Counted from the first letter of the stretch, positions 35,826-45,057 are shown. The stretch is 64,000 nt of DNA from Streptomyces sp. B21-083 (GCF_036898825.1 NZ_JARUND010000001.1:3286001-3350000); one strand, 5' to 3'. Notes: a model not told the origin generated them from the sequence alone. A program made the numbers and translations.

Positions 35826-36053
35826 GTGGAGGTCAAGATCGGCGTGCAGCACGCGCCCCGCGAGATCGTTCTGGAGAGCGGTCAGAGCGCTGAAGAGGTC
35901 GAGCGGGCGGTGTCCGAGGCACTGGCCGGCAAGTCGGCGCTCCTGAGCCTCGTGGACGACCACGGCCGCAAGGTCCTGGTACCGGCCGACCGTCTCGCGT
36001 ACGTCGAGCTGGGCGAGCCGACGGTCCGCAAGGTGGGCTTCAGCGCGCTGTAG
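35826..36053 (+). CDS. DUF3107 family small protein
   Basis: Protein of 75 aa: VEVKIGVQHAPREIVLESGQS start and the VPADRLAYVELGEP core are typical of this actinobacterial family. Function unknown. GTG 35826 follows CGGAGGGAC. The gene is closed by a 15-bp terminator stem. Confidence 0.87.
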   Translation: MEVKIGVQHAPREIVLESGQSAEEVERAVSEALAGKSALLSLVDDHGRKVLVPADRLAYVELGEPTVRKVGFSAL

Positions 36054-36086
36054 GACAGAGCAGGACACATATCGACAGATATGCGG

Positions 36087-36121
36087 GTGGGGCCCGGCGG
36101 TGTCGAACCGCCGGGCCCCAC
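36087..36121. terminator. Terminator hairpin after DUF3107 gene
   Basis: Perfect 15-bp GC-rich stem (36087-36101 with 36107-36121) and a 5-base loop, 33 bases after the DUF3107 stop. Confidence 0.82.
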
Positions 36122-36265
36122 CCATGTCCGCGGCCATGTCCTACCGGCGGTCCGTATTCACAGGTTGACCACACGTCACCCTTACAAGTGGGTTGCCCTG
36201 CGCAGGTCACGGGTATGACGGGCTGAGAACGTCACGCGCAGGCAGACTGTGGGAGGGACCCCGAC

Positions 36266-36535
36266 ATGTTCTTGGAAGCGCTCGGCTCCGCGATCCTCGG
36301 CCTCGCCCTGGCATGGGCGGCGGCCCACCGGCTGCCCGACCGCCTCCCCGCACGCCATCTGGTCCTGTCCACCGGTGTGGCCGGAGCCCTTTTCGGCGCC
36401 TTCCTCACGCACAGCGCGCTGAGCGCCGGCCACTTCGTGCTGATCCTGCTGGGCGCGGCAGCCGTGTCCGCCGCCTCCCTCTCCCTGCTGCTCCGCCCTA
36501 AGACCAGACTCCGTCGGTCATCGGCAACGGCGTGA
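36266..36535 (+). CDS. Small membrane protein, two to three TM helices
   Basis: Protein of 89 aa with hydrophobic segments around 5-22, 33-50 and 55-77 and a basic tail. ATG 36266 follows GGGAGGGAC. No family recognised. It stands alone between the DUF3107 terminator and a dispersed repeat. Confidence 0.65.
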   Translation: MFLEALGSAILGLALAWAAAHRLPDRLPARHLVLSTGVAGALFGAFLTHSALSAGHFVLILLGAAAVSAASLSLLLRPKTRLRRSSATA

Positions 36536-36551
36536 GAAGAGCGCCCCGACA

Positions 36552-36585
36552 GGGACGCGAGGAACTGCGCGACAAGCCACAACGG
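36552..36585. repeat. Dispersed Streptomyces intergenic repeat, copy A
   Basis: Carries the core GCGAGGAACTGCGCGACAAG with flanking GGGAC and CCACAACGG, shared with the copies at 45177, 50367 and 54614. It lies just after the small membrane-protein gene. Confidence 0.65.
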
Positions 36586-36631
36586 CGGCGCGGACAACCG
36601 AACAACGACGATCCCGGCACCCAGCGGAGCG

Positions 36632-37402
36632 CTACGCCGCCAACCCCAGCGCAGCCATCCGCTTCGTGTGCGCCTCGGTGATCCGGGAGAACATCCGGCC
36701 GACCTCCGCGAGATCGAACCCGTCCGCGACGCCGCCGACGAGCATCGTGGACAGCGCGTCCCGGTCGGCCACGACGCGCTGCGACTGTGACAGCGCCTCG
36801 CCCATCAGCCGCCGTGCCCACAGCGCGAGCCGCCCGCCGACGCGCGGGTCCGCGTCGATCGCGCCGCGAACCTTCTCCACGGCGAAGCTCGCGTGCCCGG
36901 TGTCGTCGAGGACAGCGAGCACCAACTGCCGGGTGTCCCCGTCGAGGCGGGCCGCGACCTCGCGGTAGAAGTCACTGGCGATCGAGTCACCGACGTACGC
37001 CTTGACAAGGCCTTCCAGCCAGTCGGAGGGCGCCGTCTGCTTGTGGAAGCCGTCGAGGGCGGCGACGAACGGCTGCATGGCCTGCGTCGCGTCGGCGCCG
37101 ATCTCCGTGAGCCGGTTCCTGATCTGTTCGAAGTGGTGGAACTCCGCCGACGCCATCTTGGCCAGTTCCGACTTGTCGACGAGTGTCGGCGCCAGCTTGG
37201 CGTCCTCGGCGAGCCGCTCGAACGCGGCCAGTTCGCCGTACGCGAGGGCCCCGAGCAGGTCCACGACCGCGGCACGGTACTGCGGGTCGACGGCCGCCTG
37301 TGCCCAGTCCTGGGCGGCGATTCCGGTGAGTGCGGGAGTGGTGTCGGCCGCAGTCTCTGCGGGCGTTTCGGGGGTACCGGAGGCGTTGTCAGGCGTCGTC
37401 AT
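36632..37402 (-). CDS. Ferritin-like (MiaE_2-type) protein
   Basis: Protein of 256 aa with a four-helix ferritin-like core. Metal-ligand candidates are GELAAFERL, the EFHHFEQI segment and DDTGHASFAVEKV. The family is annotated as tRNA hydroxylase-like (MiaE_2) but its substrate in Streptomyces is not established. ATG 37402 was chosen as the first codon of family-like sequence; the frame is open to 37558. It is divergent from the DEAD-box helicase gene. Confidence 0.75.
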   Translation of the reverse strand: MTTPDNASGTPETPAETAADTTPALTGIAAQDWAQAAVDPQYRAAVVDLLGALAYGELAAFERLAEDAKLAPTLVDKSELAKMASAEFHHFEQIRNRLTEIGADATQAMQPFVAALDGFHKQTAPSDWLEGLVKAYVGDSIASDFYREVAARLDGDTRQLVLAVLDDTGHASFAVEKVRGAIDADPRVGGRLALWARRLMGEALSQSQRVVADRDALSTMLVGGVADGFDLAEVGRMFSRITEAHTKRMAALGLAA

Positions 37403-37788
37403 GAAGCGCACAATAGCCCGCTGGCCGCAAGGCGTAAGTTCCTGCTCAGTCAGTGTGACGACCACTACGTGACCGAATCGGCCATCGCATGTGCGCGATT
37501 CCGGGGTATGGTGGTAATGCGCCCGCTGAGTTGACAGACGTATCTCGACGGGCCACACGAATGAGGATGCCCGGTCGGTGGCCCGATCGGCTCCGACCCG
37601 ACAGCTCTCCTCGTCCGTACGGCACGATGCGTACGGAATCCGGAGAGACCCTCAGCGGTACGAGCGCTCGAGCGTCGGCAGTGGTCCTGTGCCACTCGGC
37701 CCGCCCGTGAGGCGGCCGAAGTTTCCGGCACGGTCCCGACACGACCCCCGCGCTCGCCTCGCACCGCGTACACAGAAGAGGCATTGCC
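37403..37788 (+). promoter_or_regulatory. Divergent region and long leader of the DEAD-box helicase gene
   Basis: 386 bases without a convincing gene. It includes a consensus -35 hexamer TTGACA at 37531-37536 but no convincing -10 at normal distance. If transcription starts there the helicase mRNA has a leader of about 230 bases, common for cold- or stress-regulated RNA helicases. No riboswitch recognised. Confidence 0.3.
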
Positions 37789-40700
37789 CTGACTACGACT
37801 TTCCGGGATCTCGGAATTCTTCCCGAGACCGCCGAGGCGCTCGAAGCCGTCGGCATCATCACCCCCTTTCCCATCCAGGAGATGACACTCCCCGTCGCCC
37901 TCACCGGCACGGACGTCATCGGCCAGGCCAAGACCGGCACCGGCAAGACACTCGGCTTCGGCCTCCCGCTCCTTGAGCGCGTGACCGTCCCCGCCGACGT
38001 CGAGGCCGGCCGCGCCAAGCCCGAGCAGCTCACCGACGCCCCGCAGGCCCTCGTCGTCGTCCCGACGCGCGAGCTGTGCCAGCAGGTGACGAACGACCTG
38101 CTGACCGCCGGCAAGGTGCGTAACGTGCGCGTTCTCGCCATCTACGGCGGCCGGGCGTACGAGCCGCAGGTCGAGGCCCTCAAGAAGGGCGTCGACGTGA
38201 TCGTCGGCACCCCGGGGCGTCTTCTCGACCTCGCGGGCCAGAAGAAGCTGGACCTGAAGCACATCCGCGCGCTCGTCCTCGACGAGGCCGACGAGATGCT
38301 CGACCTGGGCTTCCTGCCCGACGTCGAGAAGATCATGAACATGCTGCCGGCGCGCCGCCAGACGATGCTGTTCTCGGCGACCATGCCGGGCGCCGTCATC
38401 GGTCTCGCGCGCCGCTACATGTCGCAGCCCACGCACATCCGCGCCGCGGCGCCGGACGACGAGGGCAAGACGGTCGCGAACACCGCGCAGTACGTCTACC
38501 GCGCGCACAACATGGACAAGCCCGAGCTGGTGGCGCGGATACTGCAGGCCGACGGCCGGGGACTGGCCATGGTCTTCTGCCGCACGAAGCGTACGGCGGC
38601 CGATCTCGCCGACCAGCTCGCACAGCGCGGCTTCGCCTCCGGCGCCGTCCACGGCGACCTCGGCCAGGGCGCCCGTGAGCAGGCGCTGCGCGCCTTCCGT
38701 AACGGCAAGGTGGACGTCCTCGTCTGCACGGACGTGGCCGCGCGCGGTATCGACGTCGAGGGCGTCACGCACGTCATCAACTACCAGTCTCCCGAAGAGG
38801 AGAAGACGTACCTGCACCGCATCGGCCGTACGGGCCGCGCGGGCGCCAAGGGCATCGCGATCACGCTGGTCGACTGGGACGACATCCCGCGCTGGCAGCT
38901 GATCAACAAGGCGCTGGAGCTGAAGTTCAACGACCCGCCGGAGACGTACTCCACGTCTCCGCACCTGTTCGAGGAACTGAGCATCCCGGTCGGCACCAAG
39001 GGTGTCCTGCCGCGCTCGGAGCGCACGCGTGCCGGCCTGGGCGCCGAGGAGGTCGAAGACCTCGGTGAGACGGGCGGACGCGGTGGCCCGCGCGGTCGCG
39101 GTGGCCGCTCCGGCCACTCCTCCGGCCCGGCGGTCGCCTCCGCGCCGGCAGCGGAGCGTGAGCGCCCGGCTCGTACGCCGCGCAGTCGCCGCCGTACCCG
39201 TGGCGGTGCCGCCTCGGACGCGCCGACGACTCCGACCGTGTCGGCCGCTCCGGTCACCTCGGTCGGCGACGCACTCGCCCCGTCCGAGCAGCCCACCGAG
39301 CGCCGTACGCCGCGCCGCCGTCGCCGTACGCGCGGTGCCGCACCGGAGTCGGTGCCGGCCCCCACGACGACGTTCGTCGAGCCGTCGGCCGAGGCCGCCG
39401 TCGCGACGGCAGAGGGCACGGCCCCGGCCACTGAGCAGCCGCGCCGCCGCCGGACCCGCAGGACGCAGGAGCTCGCGTTGGCCACTCCGGTCGAGGTCGC
39501 CCCGGTCGAGGCCCCGGTCGTCCCCGAGGCGGGAACGCCGGAGGAGCAGCCGCGCCGCCGCCGTACCCGCAAAGCGACGGAGTCCGCGTCGGCCACTCCG
39601 GTCGAGGTCGCCCCGGTCGAGGCCCCGGTCGTCCCCGAGGCGGAAACGCCGGAGGAACAGCCGCGCCGCCGCCGTACCCGCAAGGCGACGGAGTCCGCGC
39701 CGACCGCCCCGGCCCAGGTCAGCCCGGTCGTTCCCGAGGCCGAGGCGCCGGAGGAACAGCCGCGCCGCGCTCGGACCCGCAAGGCGGCGGAGCCGGTCGT
39801 CGGCGCCACCGAGGTCGAGGTCGTCACTGAGACCAAGGCGCGCCGCGCCCCCCGCAAGAGCGCTGCCGCGACGGCGACCGCCGAGGCCGCCGTGGACACC
39901 GCGGAAGGCGTCGAGGTTAAGCCGCGCCGGACGGCCGCCCGCAAGGCGACCGCCACCGTCCCGGCCGCCGAAGCCGCCGTCGACACCGCCGAGGCGGTCG
40001 AGGCGAAGCCCCGCCGCCGTACGGCACGCAAGGCCGCCGAGCCCGTCGCGGCCGTGGTCGAGGCCGCCCCGGTGACTCCGGAGCCCGAGGCCACGAAGCC
40101 CCGCCGGACGCGCAAGGCCGCGGTGACCGCCGTCGAGACGGCCGAGGTGACCGAGGCCAAGCCGCGCCGGACGACCCGCAAGGCCGTCGCAGCGACCGCA
40201 CCCGCCGCCGAAGCCGCAGTCGACACCGCCGAGGCGGTCGAGGCGAAGCCACGTCGGCGTACGGCACGCAAGGCCGCCGAACCGGCGGTCGTGGCGGCGA
40301 CGATCGACATCCCGGCCCAGCCCACCCCGGCCGACGCCCCGGAGCCGAAGCGCCGTACGACGCGCAAGGCGACGGCACCGGCCGCCGAGGCAGCCGTGGA
40401 CACCGCGGAAGGCGTCGAGGCCAAGCCGCGTCGCCGTACGGCACGCAAGACCGCCGAGGCCCCCGCCGTCGCGGCGACGACGGACGTCACGGAGCCGAAG
40501 CCGCGCCGCACGGCCCGCAAGGCGACGGCGACGGCCGCTGAGGCCGCTGTCGACACCGCCGAGGCGGCCGAGGCCAAGCCGCGCCGGACGACCGCCCGCA
40601 AGGCCGTCGCAGCGACCGCACCCGCCGCCGAAGCCGCAGTCGACACCGCCGAGGCGGTCGAGGCGAAGCCGCGTCGGCGTACGGCACGCAAGGCCGTCGA

Positions 40701-40899
40701 GGTCGTCGCGGACATCCCTGCCATCCCCGCCCAGGCGGCGGACGACGCGGAGGCCAAGCCGCGTCGCCGGGTCCGCAAGGCCGCCGAACCGGCGGTCGTG
40801 GTGGAGACGGCCCCGGAGGCCGTCGAGGCGAAGCCCAGGCGCCGCGCCACCCGCAAGGCCACGGTCAGCGCACCGGCCACGGACGCCGTGGAGGCCTGA
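37789..40899 (+). CDS. DEAD-box RNA helicase with giant repetitive basic tail
   Basis: About 1036 aa. The helicase core (residues 1-410) has AKTGTGKT, PTRELCQQ, TPGRLLD, DEAD (about 165-168), SAT, and HRIGRTGRAG. The tail of about 600 residues has roughly 17 copies of a (K/R)PRRRTARKA-type basic motif separated by Ala/Glu/Val-rich spacers such as AEAAVDTAEAVEA, resembling histone-H1-like repeats that bind nucleic acid. No ATG, GTG or TTG precedes the conserved Q-motif region; the best start is CTG 37789 with AGAGG seven bases upstream, or else ATG 37882, which would cut off the Q-motif region. A strong terminator follows. Confidence 0.88.
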   Translation: MTTTFRDLGILPETAEALEAVGIITPFPIQEMTLPVALTGTDVIGQAKTGTGKTLGFGLPLLERVTVPADVEAGRAKPEQLTDAPQALVVVPTRELCQQVTNDLLTAGKVRNVRVLAIYGGRAYEPQVEALKKGVDVIVGTPGRLLDLAGQKKLDLKHIRALVLDEADEMLDLGFLPDVEKIMNMLPARRQTMLFSATMPGAVIGLARRYMSQPTHIRAAAPDDEGKTVANTAQYVYRAHNMDKPELVARILQADGRGLAMVFCRTKRTAADLADQLAQRGFASGAVHGDLGQGAREQALRAFRNGKVDVLVCTDVAARGIDVEGVTHVINYQSPEEEKTYLHRIGRTGRAGAKGIAITLVDWDDIPRWQLINKALELKFNDPPETYSTSPHLFEELSIPVGTKGVLPRSERTRAGLGAEEVEDLGETGGRGGPRGRGGRSGHSSGPAVASAPAAERERPARTPRSRRRTRGGAASDAPTTPTVSAAPVTSVGDALAPSEQPTERRTPRRRRRTRGAAPESVPAPTTTFVEPSAEAAVATAEGTAPATEQPRRRRTRRTQELALATPVEVAPVEAPVVPEAGTPEEQPRRRRTRKATESASATPVEVAPVEAPVVPEAETPEEQPRRRRTRKATESAPTAPAQVSPVVPEAEAPEEQPRRARTRKAAEPVVGATEVEVVTETKARRAPRKSAAATATAEAAVDTAEGVEVKPRRTAARKATATVPAAEAAVDTAEAVEAKPRRRTARKAAEPVAAVVEAAPVTPEPEATKPRRTRKAAVTAVETAEVTEAKPRRTTRKAVAATAPAAEAAVDTAEAVEAKPRRRTARKAAEPAVVAATIDIPAQPTPADAPEPKRRTTRKATAPAAEAAVDTAEGVEAKPRRRTARKTAEAPAVAATTDVTEPKPRRTARKATATAAEAAVDTAEAAEAKPRRTTARKAVAATAPAAEAAVDTAEAVEAKPRRRTARKAVEVVADIPAIPAQAADDAEAKPRRRVRKAAEPAVVVETAPEAVEAKPRRRATRKATVSAPATDAVEA

Positions 40900-40936
40900 C
40901 CCCCGAGGGCCCCGGTCCTCTGCAGTACCGGCCACA

Positions 40937-40985
40937 CCCCGACGGCCCGGCCCACCCCACCAGGTGGCCGGGCCGTCGGGGTTTT
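40937..40985 (+). terminator. Terminator after DEAD-box helicase
   Basis: 16-bp perfect stem (40937-40952 with 40966-40981) followed by TTTT. From here to 41211 I see no gene. Confidence 0.88.
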
Positions 40986-41211
40986 CCGGGTACCCGTCCG
41001 GCGGACCACGCCGAGACGCCGACCACACACGCCGCTGAGGAGGCCACCACGCGCCCCCATCGCGACAGCCCTTGTGGCCCCTGCCCCTGCTGTCAGCATC
41101 TCCTCCCCGCTCAGCAGCCGCCCGCGTCACGACCGCCCGACGGGAGCCCCCAGCCGCACCCTCGCCCGAGCCGCCACCCTCCCCCTCAGGTACGCCGGAT
41201 AACCTCGGCAC

Positions 41212-42102
41212 ATGAGCAGGCCTTCGACCTTCACCCCGCCCCCCGGCGCCCGTGCGTACGCCCTGCGTACCGCGCGTGGTGAGTTCGCCGTCGTCGATGC
41301 CTCCGTGAAGGCCGGCGTCGAGCCGAGAGGGACCGTTCTGCTGCTGCCCGGGTTCACCGGCAGCAAGGAGGACTTCATCTCGATGCACGAGCCGCTGGCC
41401 GCGCGCGGGTACCGTACCGTCGCCGTGGACGGGCGCGGGCAGTTCGAGTCGCCCGGCCCACGGGACGACGAATCGGCTTACGCTCAGGCCGAGTTGGCGC
41501 AGGACGTGCTCGCCCAGGCGGTGGCCGTCGGCACCCCCGTGCACCTCGTCGGGCACTCGCTCGGCGGGCAGATCGCCCGGGCCGCCCTCCTCCTGGACCA
41601 CTCCCCGTTCGTCTCGCTGACCCTCATCTCCTCGGGCCCCGCCGAGATCTCCCCGGCCCAGCAGCAGCGCGCGAAACTGCTGCGGGACGCGCTCGCCGTG
41701 ATGAGCATGGCCCAGGTCTGGGAGGCCATCCAGGCCATCGACGACCCTCAGACCGGCGGCGGCGACCTCGACTCGGTGGACGCCGTGGACGCCGGGCTCG
41801 ACGACCGCGAGGATCTGCGTCGCCGCTGGATGGGCAACAGCCCGGCCCAACTGGTCGCCACGGGACGTCAGTTGTGCACCGAGCCGGACCGGGTGGCGGA
41901 ACTCGCCGCCGTACCGCTGCCCTTCCACGTGCTGTCCGGCTCGGAGGACGGCACATGGGCCGTCCCGCTCTTCGACGACATGGCCGTACGACTGCGGGCG
42001 CACCGGACCGTCATCGCGGGAGCCGAGCACTCCCCCAACACGGACCGCCCGCTGGAGACCGCCCGCGCCCTGGCCGACTTCTGGGACGGCGTCGGGCGGT
42101 AG
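41212..42102 (+). CDS. Alpha/beta-hydrolase
   Basis: Protein of 296 aa. The motifs LPGFTGSKEDF, GHSLGGQIARAAL (nucleophile Ser), a late Asp in SGSEDGTWA and AEHSPNTD (His) give the hydrolase triad. No signal peptide. Substrate unknown. Convergent with the NYN-domain gene, 28 bases apart. Confidence 0.86.
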   Translation: MSRPSTFTPPPGARAYALRTARGEFAVVDASVKAGVEPRGTVLLLPGFTGSKEDFISMHEPLAARGYRTVAVDGRGQFESPGPRDDESAYAQAELAQDVLAQAVAVGTPVHLVGHSLGGQIARAALLLDHSPFVSLTLISSGPAEISPAQQQRAKLLRDALAVMSMAQVWEAIQAIDDPQTGGGDLDSVDAVDAGLDDREDLRRRWMGNSPAQLVATGRQLCTEPDRVAELAAVPLPFHVLSGSEDGTWAVPLFDDMAVRLRAHRTVIAGAEHSPNTDRPLETARALADFWDGVGR

Positions 42103-42130
42103 CAGCGGTCGGGTCAACCACCCCAATGGC

Positions 42131-43030
42131 CTAGTACTGCGCCTGCAGGTGCTCCCAGAAGCCGTCCCGCAGCGCCCTTCTCAGTTCGGACTGGCCGCGC
42201 AGCGAGTACTGGAGCAGTCCCTCCGCCTCGACCAGCAGATCCTGGTCGACGGACCCGGGCAGATACGGATGCCCGGGGAGCAGCTCGACCAGGGACTCCC
42301 GCCCACGCGCCGCCAGCCACTTCGCCGCGATCTGCGCACCCACGAACCGCACGTCCTCGCGCGCGGGCCGCGCTCCACCCGACCCCTCGTAGGACGCGGC
42401 CGTGCGCCGGGCGACGTACGGCTTGAAGAAGTCGAGGTCGAACGTGCGCTGGCTGTCGACCTCCCACAGCAGCGGCTCGGCCTGGTTGCGGCCGTCGGGC
42501 GCCTCGATGCCCCACAGGTGGACGCGCGCCCCGTACCCCTGCGCGGCCTCGACCGCCGACACCAGGTCCTCGTCGCCGCCGATGAGCGCGGCGTCGCTGA
42601 TCGCGCGGTGCCGGGCCAGGGACTCCAGGTCGGTGCGGATCAGCGAGTCGACGCCCTTCTGCTGGTTGTTCGCGTTGAGGTTGCCCAGGCGAACCTTCAC
42701 ATCGGGGAGTTCGGCGATGGACTGCTGCTCGATGGTGTGGATGCGGCGCCGGGCGCCGTCGTACCAGTAGACCCGCAGCAGGCGGCTGTCCGCGAAGATC
42801 GTGCGAGCCTTGTCGATGAGCGCCTCGATGAGACCCTCCGCGTCCAGCTCATAGGAGCGGCGGTCTTCGGTCCCGGCGACGAGCCGTCCCGCCGCCGCGT
42901 ACAGATAGCCCGCGTCGACGAAGATCGCATGGGTCGAGGGCGTCTTCGCCACCTCGGTGAGCATGCGGTGGAGCAGCTCGTTCGTACGGTCGATGCGGGC
43001 GCTCAGCTCCGCGTGGTCGTCGTTGTTCAT
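42131..43030 (-). CDS. NYN-domain (LabA/PIN-like) protein
   Basis: Protein of 299 aa. FVDAGYLYAAAG, VDSLIRTDL and LIGGDEDLVSAVEAA carry the conserved acidic residues of NYN-family putative ribonucleases. A C-terminal region (about 205-299) is specific to the actinobacterial subgroup. ATG 43030. It is divergent from the 50-aa gene whose SigR-type promoter lies between them. Confidence 0.85.
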   Translation of the reverse strand: MNNDDHAELSARIDRTNELLHRMLTEVAKTPSTHAIFVDAGYLYAAAGRLVAGTEDRRSYELDAEGLIEALIDKARTIFADSRLLRVYWYDGARRRIHTIEQQSIAELPDVKVRLGNLNANNQQKGVDSLIRTDLESLARHRAISDAALIGGDEDLVSAVEAAQGYGARVHLWGIEAPDGRNQAEPLLWEVDSQRTFDLDFFKPYVARRTAASYEGSGGARPAREDVRFVGAQIAAKWLAARGRESLVELLPGHPYLPGSVDQDLLVEAEGLLQYSLRGQSELRRALRDGFWEHLQAQY

Positions 43031-43152
43031 ATACCTCCATTGTCTCGGCGGTCACGCTTCGAACACAACCGGCCCCGGTCAGTCTCCTGATCGTGTCCGA
43101 GCACGGTTTTAACCTGCCGGTAGTTAGACGTGCGAAAAATTTCCTTAGCGTA

Positions 43153-43179
43153 GGGAATGTTCGTAACACGCGGGTAGTT
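43153..43179 (+). promoter_or_regulatory. SigR-type promoter of the 50-aa gene
   Basis: GGGAAT (43153-43158), exactly 18 bases, GTT (43177-43179). The predicted start near 43186 gives a leader of about 54 bases to the ATG at 43240. It is a full consensus match, identical in both hexamers to the mycoredoxin promoter. Confidence 0.8.
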
Positions 43180-43239
43180 GACTAGGTACGTAACCAAGTA
43201 GTTCTCCTCAGGAGGATGACCAGACGAAGGGAGAAGCCC

Positions 43240-43392
43240 ATGCGCTTCGAAATCATGCGTCTCGACGACGTCGACGGAACCCCCGTGGACAGTACGGTCG
43301 TGGACGCCGCCTCCGTCAACCGGATCGTGCAGCAAGCAGCCTCGATAGGGCAGCGCCTCTGGATCCGCCCGGCCGACACCTCGGCCTCATAA
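43240..43392 (+). CDS. 50-aa conserved small protein under a SigR-type promoter
   Basis: Reads MRFEIMRLDDVDGTPVDSTV then VDAASVNRIVQQAASIGQRL and a WIRPADTSAS end. ATG 43240 follows AAGGGAGAAG at ideal distance, codon third positions are GC-rich, and a terminator follows at 43432-43469. The fold looks like a small alpha/beta unit; no cysteine is present, so it is not itself a thiol reductant. No function recognised. The SigR-type promoter implies a part in disulfide-stress response, perhaps as a regulator or protein-interaction module. Confidence 0.8.
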   Translation: MRFEIMRLDDVDGTPVDSTVVDAASVNRIVQQAASIGQRLWIRPADTSAS

Positions 43393-43431
43393 CGCGCGGA
43401 CGACGCTCGCCCACGAAGACGAGCAGACTTC

Positions 43432-43469
43432 AGAACCCCCGTACGGCACCGATGCCGTGCGGGGGTTCT
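43432..43469. terminator. Terminator hairpin, shared by 50-aa gene and marC
   Basis: 17-bp stem with one G-T wobble (43432-43448 with 43453-43469) and a CCGA loop, between two converging genes. Confidence 0.8.
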
Positions 43470-43507
43470 GCGTATACGTCTGGCATACGTCCTGGGCGTG
43501 ACAGCCG

Positions 43508-44113
43508 TCAGCTCTGCTGGATCACCTGGGTGACGCCGTTGATGATCTGCTGCACGGCGATGGCCGACAGCATCATCCCCGCGAGCCGGGTCACCAGGAC
43601 CACGCCCCCGTCCTTGATGACCCGGATGATCAGCAGCGAGTACCGCATGACCACCCACAGCACGACATGGACGGCCAGGATCGCCGCCCACACCGAGACC
43701 TGCGTGGCCACGCCGTCCGCCTTCTGCACGGCCAGGATGACCGACACGATGGCGCCGGGCCCGGCGAGCAGGGGCATGCCGAGCGGTACGAGGGCGACGT
43801 TCACGTCCTTGGTCTGCTTGGGCTCGTCCGTCTTGCCCGTGAGCAGGTCGAGGGCGATCAGCAGGAGCAGCAGCCCGCCGGCGATCATCAGGGCGGGCAC
43901 GGAGACATGCAGATAGTCCAGGATCTGGTGTCCGAGCAGCCCGAACACGGTGATCACACCGCCGGCCACACAGACGGCCTGGAAGGCCATCCGCTTCTGT
44001 ACGCGGGCGGGCCGGCCGGCGGTGAGCGCGAGGAAGATCGGGGTGATCCCGGGGGGATCCATGATCACGAAGAGAGTGAGAAAGAGCGAGCCGAAGACAG
44101 CGACGTCGAACAT
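43508..44113 (-). CDS. MarC family integral membrane protein
   Basis: Protein of 201 aa with six TM helices. The MDPPGITPIFLALT segment and PLLAGPGAI motif are characteristic of MarC/YchE proteins. Despite the name there is no proven transport substrate. ATG 44113. It follows the PHP gene on the same strand, about 80 bases away in the opposite reading order, and may be independently expressed. Confidence 0.9.
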   Translation of the reverse strand: MFDVAVFGSLFLTLFVIMDPPGITPIFLALTAGRPARVQKRMAFQAVCVAGGVITVFGLLGHQILDYLHVSVPALMIAGGLLLLLIALDLLTGKTDEPKQTKDVNVALVPLGMPLLAGPGAIVSVILAVQKADGVATQVSVWAAILAVHVVLWVVMRYSLLIIRVIKDGGVVLVTRLAGMMLSAIAVQQIINGVTQVIQQS

Positions 44114-44193
44114 GGGTGAGCGAGCCTTGCGTAGAGGGAGATGCGGGGAGGGGACGGAGGAAGCGAGAGGGAAGGGGAGCCGGGGCCGAGGCC

Positions 44194-45057
44194 TCAGGCT
44201 CCGTCTCCGCCGGTCCCCGGTACCGGGAACGCCCCGGTGGCCCGTCGCGTGATCTCCCCGTACACCTCGGGGTCTGTCGTGTACTCCCCGAGGACGCAGG
44301 TCTTGCGGCTGCCGTGATAGTCGGAGGAGCCGGTGCCCAGCAGTCCCAGCTCCGCCGCGAGGCCGCGCAGTCGCGCCCGGGTCTGCGGCTCGTGGTCCAT
44401 GTGGTCGACCTCGATGCCGTCGAGCCCGGCGGCGGCCAGCTCCGCGATCGCGGACTCCGGGACCGTCAGCCCCCGCTTGCTCGCGGCCGGGTGCGCGAAC
44501 ACGGCCACCCCGCCGGCCCCCTTGATCAGCCGCAGCGCCTCGAAGGGGTCGGTCTCGTGCTTCGGTACGTAGGCCCGGGCGCCGTCGGCCAGCCAGTCCC
44601 CGGTGAAGGCGTCGTTCACGGTCGGTACGACGCCCAGCTCGACCAGCGCGGTCGCGACATGAGGCCGGCCCACTGACCCGTCACCGGCGATCCGCGCGAC
44701 CTGCTCCCAGGTGATGGGCACGCCCAGCTCCCGGAGCTTGGCCACCATCCCCTGGGCCCGCGGCACCCGGTCGTCGCGCACGAGCTCACGCTCGGCGAAC
44801 AGCGCGGGCTCCTCGGGGTCGAACAGGTAGGCCAGCATGTGCATGCTGACCCCGTCGAGCCGGCAGGACAGCTCGGCCCCGGTGACCAGCGTGAGCCCGG
44901 CGGGCAACGCGGCGATCGCCTCTGCGTATCCCCGGGTCGTGTCGTGATCGGTCAGCGCGACGACGTCGAGTCCGGCCGCAGCGGCGTTGCGCACCAGCTC
45001 GGCAGGCGTGTCCGTACCGTCGGACGCGGTGGAGTGGCAGTGCAGATCGATGCGCAC
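44194..45057 (-). CDS. PHP-domain phosphoesterase
   Basis: Protein of 287 aa. The metal-binding HCHSTASDGT, LTDHDTTRGY, AHPAASKRG and SDYHGSRK stations match the PHP family related to RNase AM / 3',5'-nucleotide phosphatase (YciV/TrpH-like). A 5'-3' exoribonuclease or nucleoside 3',5'-bisphosphate role is plausible. GTG 45057 follows TGGAG at nine bases; the frame is open to 45132 without family residues. Confidence 0.88.
   Translation of the reverse strand: MRIDLHCHSTASDGTDTPAELVRNAAAAGLDVVALTDHDTTRGYAEAIAALPAGLTLVTGAELSCRLDGVSMHMLAYLFDPEEPALFAERELVRDDRVPRAQGMVAKLRELGVPITWEQVARIAGDGSVGRPHVATALVELGVVPTVNDAFTGDWLADGARAYVPKHETDPFEALRLIKGAGGVAVFAHPAASKRGLTVPESAIAELAAAGLDGIEVDHMDHEPQTRARLRGLAAELGLLGTGSSDYHGSRKTCVLGEYTTDPEVYGEITRRATGAFPVPGTGGDGA

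Noticed and set aside
37465..42126. Very long minus-strand open frame of about 1550 codons opposite the DEAD-box helicase
   Set aside because: It is the antisense shadow of the repeat-rich helicase tail and the hydrolase gene; the composition mirrors the sense repeats and no family motif is present.
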